From Alteromonas abrolhosensis (GTDB lineage Bacteria > Pseudomonadota > Gammaproteobacteria > Enterobacterales > Alteromonadaceae), in the NCBI RefSeq assembly GCF_001953635.1, contig NZ_MEJH01000009.1:83673-147672 (forward strand): a stretch of DNA of 64,000 nt. Direction: 5' to 3'. Every line of letters starts with the position of its first letter. Position 1 is the stretch's first letter. Of this stretch, positions 53,706 to 61,945 are shown one piece after another. The notes under the pieces are model-generated. The model was not told the origin of the DNA, did no database searches, and saw nothing but the letters and a program-made list of their open reading frames with translations. Position numbers and translations under genes: made by a program.

Positions 53706-55640
53706 ATGTCAATAACAAGAGAATTATGGCTAGCCATTGTAGTCGTTGTCCTTGTTGCAATTGCAGGTAGCGTGACAATTCATGGAATTACTACGAAGCA
53801 ATACGTAGAAGAGCAGCTTTACTCAAAAAACCTAGATAACGCCAGTATGATGGCGTTAACGCTAAGTGGACTAGAAAAAGATCCCGTTTCGCTAGACCTG
53901 TTCATTATGTCCCAATTCGATATTGGACACTATGCCACCATTGTACTTCAAAAGGCTGATGGCGAAATTGTCTCTGCCCATACCCATGAAGTCCAGTTAG
54001 ACGAAGATACTCCCAGATGGTTTGCAGACAATTTCTCTCCGGACGTGAATCCTGGTATTGCTCAGGTCAGCGAGGGTTGGGGGCAATACGGCACTATATA
54101 TGTTGAAACCGACACAAGTTTTGCTGTTGCTTCAATGTGGCGCGCTACTCACCGCCTCATCTTTGGTTTATCTCTGGTTGGGATCTTTTCAGGGATAATA
54201 GGTGCATGGGCGCTTCGCTTCATTATTCGACCGTTGGATGGCGTAGTGCACCAAGCTGAATCTTTCGGTGAAATGAAGTTTGTCCAGCTTCCTGAACCCC
54301 GCACACTTGAACTTAAGCGCGTAGTTCGTGCTATGAATTTCTTAGCTAAAACCTCTAAGAAGATTATGGATGAGGAAAATACCCGCCTTGATCTGATGCG
54401 CTATAAAACCCAGTTTGACGATGAATCTGGCGTCGCCAACCGAGACTACTTTATTTCTATTTTGAAAGGTCAGCTCGCCTTTCGCGATACCGAAGGCGTA
54501 AACTGTGTATTTTTAGTTCGTTTTACCGAGGGCGAAGGTTTCCTTCGCACTGCAGCCAATATACGCAAAAATCGTATTCGCGACTTTGTGGAAGAAATTA
54601 ATGACTGCCTCTCCATGCATCATCATTTGTTTACCGATAGCCGCATAGCACGAATGCAAAAAAATGAATTTGCCATACTCCTAACTGAAACCCATGATGC
54701 GGTTACAATATCTGAAGCGTTACACGGCGCGTGCCTGAGCGCGTTTAGTCGCGAAGGTGATCCTCGCGTCTTTCAATCGGTAGTGAAACTGCGACCGGAC
54801 GATAGCTTTTCTAATGCCCTCATGCGAGCAGACGTAATGTTAGATGAAGCAGAAGAGGACGAAGTAGAAGAGCCATTTATTGAAGCACCGCTCAAAGAGT
54901 TCATCTCACTGGTTGAAGAGAAACGGTGGGATCAAGAGCTTAAACGTGCCATCGATGAGCGCGATGTAGAGACATTTAATTTCCCAGTTCTTGATATAGA
55001 CAGGAATCTCGTTCATTACCAAAGCTGGGCTGGTGTGAATATTGGTGGGGAGTTACGAAAAAGCGGCTATTACACCCATTGGGCCCGTTACTTAGGTTTA
55101 TTGCCACAATTAGAGCTGACAACCATTATTCACCTTATTGAATACATTAACCGTTCTGGCACGTCGTCGAAGTTCGCTTTCCTCTGTTCAGAGCAGTTTA
55201 TGATGGACCCTGAAACTCTTGCTCAACTTTATTATCAAATAGGTACTAATGCTCAGGCTGCTAAACAGCTGTGTTTCGAAATAAGAGAATCTACCGCTAC
55301 ACGTTTCCCTGACGAATTTAGCGATTTTTGCACCACACTTAAAGCCAAAGAATGTGAAGTGGGCCTTAAACGTGTGGGCGAATCATTCTCGCAATTGTTA
55401 GACGTGCAAGAGCTAGGATTAGACTACGTGAAAATCGACTCTGCGTTTATGGCGGACATAGATTTCAACCCAGCGAACCACGCTTTTATCCGCGGCTTCT
55501 GTTCACTGGCGCATACGTTTGGCATTAAAGTATACGCCGACGGTGTAAAACGCTCTGATCACCAAGAGCTCTTTATCGAGCTAGGCATTGATGGCGTAGT
55601 ATCACATATGGAAGTTATAGAGCATCTTTTAGATGACTAA
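53706..55640 (+). CDS. lapD: c-di-GMP receptor LapD (degenerate GGDEF-EAL)
   Basis: Inner-membrane inside-out signalling protein: when its cytoplasmic EAL domain binds c-di-GMP, its periplasmic domain sequesters LapG. The 644-residue protein has TM1 (about residues 8-28), the LapD_MoxY_N periplasmic domain with GWGQYGTIYVETD, TM2 (about 150-170), a HAMP segment (RFIIRPLDGVVHQAESF), then GGDEF and EAL domains. Both look catalytically dead: the GGDEF position reads QKNEF, and the EAL position appears as YQSWAGV. Its last 26 bases overlap the convergent LuxR-type gene. Confidence 0.94.
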   Translation: MSITRELWLAIVVVVLVAIAGSVTIHGITTKQYVEEQLYSKNLDNASMMALTLSGLEKDPVSLDLFIMSQFDIGHYATIVLQKADGEIVSAHTHEVQLDEDTPRWFADNFSPDVNPGIAQVSEGWGQYGTIYVETDTSFAVASMWRATHRLIFGLSLVGIFSGIIGAWALRFIIRPLDGVVHQAESFGEMKFVQLPEPRTLELKRVVRAMNFLAKTSKKIMDEENTRLDLMRYKTQFDDESGVANRDYFISILKGQLAFRDTEGVNCVFLVRFTEGEGFLRTAANIRKNRIRDFVEEINDCLSMHHHLFTDSRIARMQKNEFAILLTETHDAVTISEALHGACLSAFSREGDPRVFQSVVKLRPDDSFSNALMRADVMLDEAEEDEVEEPFIEAPLKEFISLVEEKRWDQELKRAIDERDVETFNFPVLDIDRNLVHYQSWAGVNIGGELRKSGYYTHWARYLGLLPQLELTTIIHLIEYINRSGTSSKFAFLCSEQFMMDPETLAQLYYQIGTNAQAAKQLCFEIRESTATRFPDEFSDFCTTLKAKECEVGLKRVGESFSQLLDVQELGLDYVKIDSAFMADIDFNPANHAFIRGFCSLAHTFGIKVYADGVKRSDHQELFIELGIDGVVSHMEVIEHLLDD

Positions 55641-56211
55641 ACTCCCCAAGCCTCAGTAATAGGCTGATTCGGTCTTTCGCCTCAAATTTATGCAAGAGCG
55701 TACCTACATATTCTTTAACGGTACGCTCGGTAATACCGTGTTCTCTAGCAATTTCTTTGTTGCTTAGTCCATCCAAAATACCGCTTAATACATCCTTCTC
55801 GCGGTTCGTTAAGCCACTCAGAGCAGGTAACACTCGCTTAGACTGCAAATTGGTCGCTACATTGGTTGTTGTCACTGAAAGCAACTCATTAGGCAACCAC
55901 ATACCACCAGCTTCTATAACTCGGGCTACTGAAGACAGTAAAGACTGTGTACCTAGCGCATGACAGTAAGCCCTAGCACCTAACATTAGTGCAGTTTGCA
56001 TCTCTAGCCTGTCGTATTTGTAGGTTAGCAACACGATTTGTGAGACTTTTTGCTTTGCTTCAATTAGCTGTTGCCGCCAATTATCATCGCTCGCCAATAT
56101 CCAGATACAATCGCTTTGATCACAGTTTAATTGTTCAACGCGACTGTAGCTGGTCCAAGAATACTGGGTCAGCGCGCCTTGTAAGTCTTTTTCGGCAATG
56201 AAGTGTCTCAT
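55615..56211 (-). CDS. LuxR-family transcriptional regulator of the Lap locus
   Basis: A 198-residue DNA-binding protein. The C-terminal 65 residues are a LuxR-type HTH (LTNREKDVLSGILDGLSNKE, IAREHGITERTVKEYVGTL). The N-terminal 120 residues resemble a receiver-like fold (ILASDDNWRQQLIEA, LMLGARAYCHALGTQSLLSSV) without an obvious phospho-acceptor. Its stop lies inside lapD on the other strand and its start overlaps lapC's stop, so it is placed as the last gene of a lapEBC-luxR run. A role in adhesin expression is inferred from position. Confidence 0.85.
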   Translation of the reverse strand: MRHFIAEKDLQGALTQYSWTSYSRVEQLNCDQSDCIWILASDDNWRQQLIEAKQKVSQIVLLTYKYDRLEMQTALMLGARAYCHALGTQSLLSSVARVIEAGGMWLPNELLSVTTTNVATNLQSKRVLPALSGLTNREKDVLSGILDGLSNKEIAREHGITERTVKEYVGTLLHKFEAKDRISLLLRLGEFSHLKDAL

Positions 56212-57578
56212 TAACGCTCCCGCAGCGCAGAGGCTGTAACATTGAACAAGGGGGATAAAATATAATTGAGTACCGTTTTCTTACCCGTCAGAATGTCTAC
56301 CTGAACAATCATTCCAGGTAAGATATCTAACGCCTCATCAGCAATACTTTTCTTCGTCTCAAGTCTTACCAAGTAATAGGTTTCGTCTTTTTCGTTGGTG
56401 ATGGCATCGGCACTAATATGTTGGACTTCGGCTGACATTCCACCGTAAATCGTGAAGTCGTAAGCACTAAATTTTAAGATGGCCTGCTGACCTTCTCGAA
56501 TAAAGGCAATGTCTTTTGGCGATACCTTTGCCTCGACAATAAGTTGGTCATCTTGAGGGACGAGTTCTACAACAGCGCTACCGGGGGTAATAACGCCCCC
56601 AATGGTATTGATTAGCAACCGCTGTACCGTGCCATTAATCGGTGATTTTAGCGCAGCTTGCGACACGACATCTTCCAAACTGGTTTGAGACTGCTGCAAC
56701 GTCGCCATTTCAGCGGTGGCTTCGGTCAATTCTTGATTCCATCGATTAACGAGTTTAAGACGTGCTTCTTCCTTCTTAATTATTTCTTCTTCGATAGCGT
56801 TTAAACCGCGCTCAATCGCAACTTTAGACTTGGTAATGTTTCCCTCTAGCTCTACTATTTGTCGTTCTAAACGAAGAATTTCAATTTCCGAAACAGCGCC
56901 TGATGCAAGTAATGGCTTAGTTACCGACAGTTCTTTTTTTGAAAGAGACAATACGTTTTGATACTGGGAAAGGTTAGCACGCTCTTCTTCAACATCCTGG
57001 CGACGTTGCATGATGCGAGAATCTGAGCCGGCAGCCACTTCATCAAGCTCTGCTAAATTTGAGTTGTAAAGTTTGCGCTCGTTTTCAACAATCGTGGGGG
57101 CTTGTTCACGGAGTTTTCGATTAAACCGCAACGACTCGCCTTGAGTTAGCGCAGATAAACGCTGAACTTTTGCCGCCAATGCTGCAAACTGCGTTGTGTT
57201 TTCTTCAAGGCTTGACAAGAAGCGAGTGGGATCCACTTTTAATAGTACTTGTCCGGCTTTAACCGTTTGCCCTTCTCGAACAAGAATCTCTTGTACAATC
57301 CCACCATCGTAAGACTGCAGCACCTGTAATTGTTGAGAAGGTATGACTTTTCCATCGCCTTTTGCCACTTCATCAATCTCTGCAAAATACGACCACACCA
57401 CCAATAGAAATAACACGATAGTTACCAGATACAAGAGCCCACGGGCTTTAACTGGCGTTTGCATTATCCGTGACCATTCCGCTTCCAACACCCAATCTTG
57501 TCCTGGAGGCGGTGCTAGCCAACCTCGCATTAATCGCTGTAACCAGTCTTTTTTCTCACCACCACTATTTAAAATCAT
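56211..57578 (-). CDS. lapC: Type I secretion membrane-fusion protein LapC (HlyD family)
   Basis: Periplasmic adaptor joining the ABC transporter to the outer-membrane channel. The 455-residue protein has one N-terminal membrane segment (LLYLVTIVLFLLVVWSYFA), a lipoyl half-motif (GDGKVIPSQQLQVLQSYDGG and VREGQTVKAGQVLLKVDPT), a long coiled coil and the HlyD C-terminal signature (VVELVPQDDQLIVEAKVSP). It overlaps lapB by four bases. Confidence 0.94.
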   Translation of the reverse strand: MILNSGGEKKDWLQRLMRGWLAPPPGQDWVLEAEWSRIMQTPVKARGLLYLVTIVLFLLVVWSYFAEIDEVAKGDGKVIPSQQLQVLQSYDGGIVQEILVREGQTVKAGQVLLKVDPTRFLSSLEENTTQFAALAAKVQRLSALTQGESLRFNRKLREQAPTIVENERKLYNSNLAELDEVAAGSDSRIMQRRQDVEEERANLSQYQNVLSLSKKELSVTKPLLASGAVSEIEILRLERQIVELEGNITKSKVAIERGLNAIEEEIIKKEEARLKLVNRWNQELTEATAEMATLQQSQTSLEDVVSQAALKSPINGTVQRLLINTIGGVITPGSAVVELVPQDDQLIVEAKVSPKDIAFIREGQQAILKFSAYDFTIYGGMSAEVQHISADAITNEKDETYYLVRLETKKSIADEALDILPGMIVQVDILTGKKTVLNYILSPLFNVTASALRER

Positions 57579-59734
57579 GGCGCCCTCTTAAGCATTTGAC
57601 TTGGCTGTTTAAATTGAACAAGTACGTCTTCCTTTTTACCGTCAGCGATGACTTTTCCGTTCTCAACAACAATCACGCGCTCAACAAGGTCGAGCAAGGT
57701 TGTTCTATGGGTATTGATAATCAGTGTTTTGCCTGCTGTGGCAGCTTTTATGGTTTCCTTCATTTGCGCTTCGTTAGTTGAATCCATGGCTGAGGTCGGT
57801 TCATCCATAATATATATTGCAGGGTCTCGCACTATGGCTCTGGCCATCGCTACTGCTTGTCGCTGGCCACCAGAAAGTAAGCTACCTCGCTCACCTACAT
57901 TTTGCTCTACCCCGTTGGCATTACCATTAACGAGTTTTGCCAGACCGCACTGGGTCAGTACGTCCCAAAAATCACTTTCATCGATATGCAAATCTTCAGA
58001 CGTAATGTTGTCTTTCAATGTGCCGTAGAAAAGGCTGACTTCTTGCGGCACATAGCCTATCTGTTTGCGAAGTATCGTTGGGTCGTATTGCTGAAGGTCG
58101 ATGCCGTCCATGAGCAACTGCCCCGATTCAGGACGGTAAAAGGCCATAAGCAACTTGTTCAGCGTTGATTTTCCGCATCCGTTTTTACCCAAAATCGCTA
58201 CGTGCTCTCCTTGTTTTATCGAGAAGTTAACGTCTTTAAGCGCTAATACTGTTTCGTCTGGGTATTTAAAGCATAGCTGACACGCATCTATATTCCCTTT
58301 AAGCACAACATTACTTTTTATTTGCTTGTTGCTACCCGACTCACTCGGCAACGACATGATGTCGTCGAGGGCATTTTTTGCCGTCTCAGCGTGATGATAT
58401 TGCGCTAACAAAGCTGCAGCTTGGGAGACAGGCCCCATAGCGCGGCTAGATAAAAGATAGGCGGCTATTAATCCACCTTGCGTGATCACACCTTCTATTA
58501 TGAGGTAAACGCCCGTTAGGATGATGACGACGCCAACTGACTGCTGCACCCAGAGTGCTGCGTTGTTTACCGACATTGAAACCAGACGCAGCTTTGCATT
58601 AACTTTGGCAAGAAAGATTGTTTGTTTTTCCCACGCACTTTGGTTTCGGCTCTGGTAACCAAATGCTTTTATGTCTTCTAAAGATGTTACGCTTTCAGTA
58701 ACCAGAGAACTTTTACGAGAACTAATATCCATCGACTCTTCTGACAGAGATCGCATTACGCGCTGTGCTTTCATGGCGTAAAGGAAAAGCGCTGTGGCGC
58801 CAATAAGAATTGGTATGATGAGATAAATATCAATCATAGCAATGATAACGACAAACAAGAGCCCGAAGGGCAAATCAACCAATGCCACCAGAGTTACAGA
58901 GCCAAAAAACTGCCGAATGCTTTCAAACGACTGCAAGCTGTTTATAAACGAACCGCTTTTAGCAGGTTTGTTTGCCAAATTAATAGAAAGGACTTTTTCC
59001 ATAATTTTTGCAGATAACGTGACATCCAGTCGGCTCGCTGCCAGTTCAACAAAATATTGCCTCAACATGCGCAGTAAGAAATCTGCAGCAAGAACCAAAA
59101 GCACCCCGATGGCCAGCGCCCATAAGGTTTCAAGTGCCGCATTTGGAACTACCCTGTCGTACACATTCATCACAAAAAGAGGCAAAGCAATGGAAAGCAA
59201 ACTAATGAAAACAGAGGCTAGGAGTACATCCCGATATAACCCTTTCGCAGATCTAATAGATGACCACAACCAATGCCCTACTGAGGATTTGTCAATTTGC
59301 GCATTAGTTTCTTGCGCATGCATCTCTGGACGAGCAAATATGATGTACCCCGTGTATCGGGTGGCTAATTCGTCTCTTGGAATTTCGACTACGGCGTCAT
59401 CTAATTCTGGATACGAAACTCTTGCGTGGGAATGGTCAATGCCATGAAGTACGCAGGCCTGCTTTTCATTTAAAACCAGAACAGCAGGTAATAGTGCGGT
59501 ATTGATATGGTCTAAATCCCGTTTAACTGTTCTGCTGGCTAGCCCCGCTCGCTTTGCCGCACGTTCGAATCCTGTGGGCGATAGTTCACCGTGATCTAAA
59601 GGCAGCCCGCTAAGCAGGCTGACACGAGAGACTTCCAAATGATGCGCATGACAGATGGTAATTAAACAATCCATCAGTACGCCTCCTTGCTGTTCCAAAT
59701 AGGAGATGTCGTCTACGTCCTTCTTTTCCTTCAT
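57575..59734 (-). CDS. lapB: Type I secretion ABC transporter LapB
   Basis: Inner-membrane exporter/ATPase for the adhesin. The 719-residue protein has an N-terminal C39-peptidase-like domain that lacks a clear catalytic Cys arrangement (so substrate binding rather than cleavage), six membrane segments in about residues 150-420, and an ATPase domain with Walker A GKNGCGKST near residue 510, signature LLSGGQRQAVAMARA, and Walker B IYIMDEPTSAMD. Lap adhesins depend on such non-cleaving transporters. It follows lapE by 17 bases. Confidence 0.95.
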   Translation of the reverse strand: MKEKKDVDDISYLEQQGGVLMDCLITICHAHHLEVSRVSLLSGLPLDHGELSPTGFERAAKRAGLASRTVKRDLDHINTALLPAVLVLNEKQACVLHGIDHSHARVSYPELDDAVVEIPRDELATRYTGYIIFARPEMHAQETNAQIDKSSVGHWLWSSIRSAKGLYRDVLLASVFISLLSIALPLFVMNVYDRVVPNAALETLWALAIGVLLVLAADFLLRMLRQYFVELAASRLDVTLSAKIMEKVLSINLANKPAKSGSFINSLQSFESIRQFFGSVTLVALVDLPFGLLFVVIIAMIDIYLIIPILIGATALFLYAMKAQRVMRSLSEESMDISSRKSSLVTESVTSLEDIKAFGYQSRNQSAWEKQTIFLAKVNAKLRLVSMSVNNAALWVQQSVGVVIILTGVYLIIEGVITQGGLIAAYLLSSRAMGPVSQAAALLAQYHHAETAKNALDDIMSLPSESGSNKQIKSNVVLKGNIDACQLCFKYPDETVLALKDVNFSIKQGEHVAILGKNGCGKSTLNKLLMAFYRPESGQLLMDGIDLQQYDPTILRKQIGYVPQEVSLFYGTLKDNITSEDLHIDESDFWDVLTQCGLAKLVNGNANGVEQNVGERGSLLSGGQRQAVAMARAIVRDPAIYIMDEPTSAMDSTNEAQMKETIKAATAGKTLIINTHRTTLLDLVERVIVVENGKVIADGKKEDVLVQFKQPSQMLKRAP

Positions 59735-59751
59735 ATAGGCCTACCACATCG

Positions 59752-61698
59752 CTATTCGTTTGAAGGAAGCTGAATGATAGCAGCCTCAATCCTGCGGTTA
59801 CGGGCATTAGCTGCTTCTGACTCCTCATCAACAAGCGGACGACTTTCTCCGTATCCAACAGCAGTAATTCTTCTAGCTTCAATGTCTGCCTTCGTCATTA
59901 GCAGTGACGCTACGGCCTTTGCTCTTCGTTCAGACAAGCGCTGATTGTAAGCTGCATCGCCATCTAAAGAAGCATGACCATGGATAATCACCCCTGAATT
60001 TGGGTCGTTGTTTAACGCGTCGATAACGTCTTGAAGTGAATTCTCATATTCAGGCAACACCTCGGTAGAGTTGGACGCAAATTCGATATTGACGTTAAAT
60101 GAATTAATTATCTTTGCATTATCTAACGTAAAATCTGCGGCACTTGGTTCTGGCACCATCTCGGGCTCTTTGGCTTCACAACCAAAGTCATCTACCATAG
60201 CCCCTGGCGTAGAATCGACGCAATCGTCCCATAAATCCACAATGCCGTCGCCATCACTGTCTCGCTTAAGGATATTAAGTTCATCTTCAAAATTCGTGCG
60301 AACGGCTGGGCAAACGTAGTTAGGGTCGTAGCTTATTCTCTCTTCAGCTTTGTCTAGTACATCAGGGACACCATCTTTCGTAATACCTAATGTTTGTGCC
60401 AAGCTACCTGAGGCCGCAAGTAGTCTTACGCGCGCTTTTTCTAATGTGTATTGTGCTTCCAAATACGCGCGACTAGACTCGTAATACTCGTTTTCGGAGT
60501 CGAGTAAATCCAATAGAGAACGTTCGCCAATGGTAAACTGATCCATGTATGCAGACTTCACTCTGTCAGAAGACAGGCGATGGGCATTCAGTGAAGGCAG
60601 CTGCTCAGTAATATTGATAATGTCGTTGTAAGCTATCTGTACCGTTTGTCTCATGTCTATACAGGCCTTGTCTCGCAGATCTTTTGCTAGGTCTACCTGC
60701 GATAAAGCTTGTCGAATCGCTGCGCGGTCCGAACCACCATTATATAAGTTGTAAGAAAAGTTAACGCCAACGCTAGCCTCGGTTATGGTGTTATTTAGGG
60801 CTGCCTGGTCTCGCGTTTGCGCGCCATAGCTTGCGGTTAAATTGACTTGTGGATGATAGAGACTTTTCGCACTGTCCACGGCGTAGCGCTGGGCATCAAT
60901 GTTGTAAATGGCGGCATTGAATTGTGGATTGGTGCCATAAGCGCTAGTGAGTAAGGTTTGAATGTCTGTAACACTGGCATCAACATAGGCGGAATTTAAG
61001 GTGACCGGTTGCAAATTGTTCGCAGGTTTCTCGCCTACTATACGCAAGAAGCGCGCTGTAACATCGTGCAAGTTAGACAGTTCAGTGAGTACATTAGACT
61101 CAGCCAGAGACAAACGGCCGCTAATTTGCTCCAAATCGGCACGTCGACCTACACCCGCTTCTACGCTTTCTTCAATTTGCTTAAACACATCCACATGTGT
61201 AATCAGGTTCTCTTCAGCAAGCTTCAACAGCTCGCGAAACATTTTTACATCCATGTAGGCAAGGGCTGTATCAAGTGACTTCTGCTCTATTTCTCCCATT
61301 AACTCAAAAAAGCGTACAACCTGAGCTTGCTTAAATCGTTTAACTTCGCTGCTTGTTAAGAAACCGTCGTAGAGCATTTGGGTTAAAGCGATTTGCGCGG
61401 TATGACCCATATACTCACGATCTAGCCCATAGTTTCTATCAGTATAAGCACTCGATGCCAATACATCGACTTGCGGACGAAAGCCGCCACGCGCAATGTC
61501 AACGTCTGACATTGCAACCTGAAGTTGACGCCAGCTGGCTTGCACTTCTGGGTTTTCGTTCACTACCTTGCGAACATAGTCTTCCAAACTGACTGACGAA
61601 CCACTAACACCATTACTTTGAGCAATAGCAGCATGAGCAAGCACAGCGCCAGTTGCTCCAATAACAACTTTGGAAAGCACTGAATTTATCAACTTCAT
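59752..61698 (-). CDS. lapE: TolC-family outer-membrane channel fused to an OmpA domain (LapE-like)
   Basis: Outer-membrane channel of the adhesin secretion system. The 648-residue precursor has a signal peptide (VVIGATGAVLAHAAIAQ), two TolC-type helical/barrel repeats (VSLEDYVRKVVNENPEVQAS; YNLYNGGSDRAAIRQALSQV) up to about residue 450, a short calcium-type DSDGDGIVDLWDDC segment resembling a thrombospondin-3 repeat, and a C-terminal OmpA peptidoglycan-binding domain (NVNIEFASNSTEVLPEYENS; RLSERRAKAVASLL; VGYGESRPL). The fusion should anchor the channel to the cell wall. Divergent from the adhesin. Confidence 0.94.
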   Translation of the reverse strand: MKLINSVLSKVVIGATGAVLAHAAIAQSNGVSGSSVSLEDYVRKVVNENPEVQASWRQLQVAMSDVDIARGGFRPQVDVLASSAYTDRNYGLDREYMGHTAQIALTQMLYDGFLTSSEVKRFKQAQVVRFFELMGEIEQKSLDTALAYMDVKMFRELLKLAEENLITHVDVFKQIEESVEAGVGRRADLEQISGRLSLAESNVLTELSNLHDVTARFLRIVGEKPANNLQPVTLNSAYVDASVTDIQTLLTSAYGTNPQFNAAIYNIDAQRYAVDSAKSLYHPQVNLTASYGAQTRDQAALNNTITEASVGVNFSYNLYNGGSDRAAIRQALSQVDLAKDLRDKACIDMRQTVQIAYNDIINITEQLPSLNAHRLSSDRVKSAYMDQFTIGERSLLDLLDSENEYYESSRAYLEAQYTLEKARVRLLAASGSLAQTLGITKDGVPDVLDKAEERISYDPNYVCPAVRTNFEDELNILKRDSDGDGIVDLWDDCVDSTPGAMVDDFGCEAKEPEMVPEPSAADFTLDNAKIINSFNVNIEFASNSTEVLPEYENSLQDVIDALNNDPNSGVIIHGHASLDGDAAYNQRLSERRAKAVASLLMTKADIEARRITAVGYGESRPLVDEESEAANARNRRIEAAIIQLPSNE

Positions 61699-61945
61699 AT
61701 ATGCATCTCACTATGTAAATTCTACGCGACATTTGTGTCGTTTCTTACTTTTACAAAGTAGACGCTGTGTGTATTTCTGCAAACCTCACAGCCAAATATT
61801 AGACTAAAAATTAATTAATTAGGGGTAATTCCCTACAACCTATACCAAAGGATATGTGTCCCCCGTACCACGGTCCGGTAACCAGATAAAAAAGCCCTGC
61901 TACGCTTTTTGTATAGCGTGAATATTTATCGATTGAGAGGGAATT
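61699..61945. promoter_or_regulatory. lapE-adhesin divergent control region
   Basis: A 247-base gap. An inverted repeat ACGCT-N8-AGCGT (61902-61919) lies about 27 bases before the adhesin ATG, and GGTCCGG-like symmetry occurs near 61870-61882. No sigma54 or sigma28 site is evident; the promoters are likely sigma70 types. Possible operator sites for FlrA or the LuxR-type regulator (inference). Confidence 0.4.
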
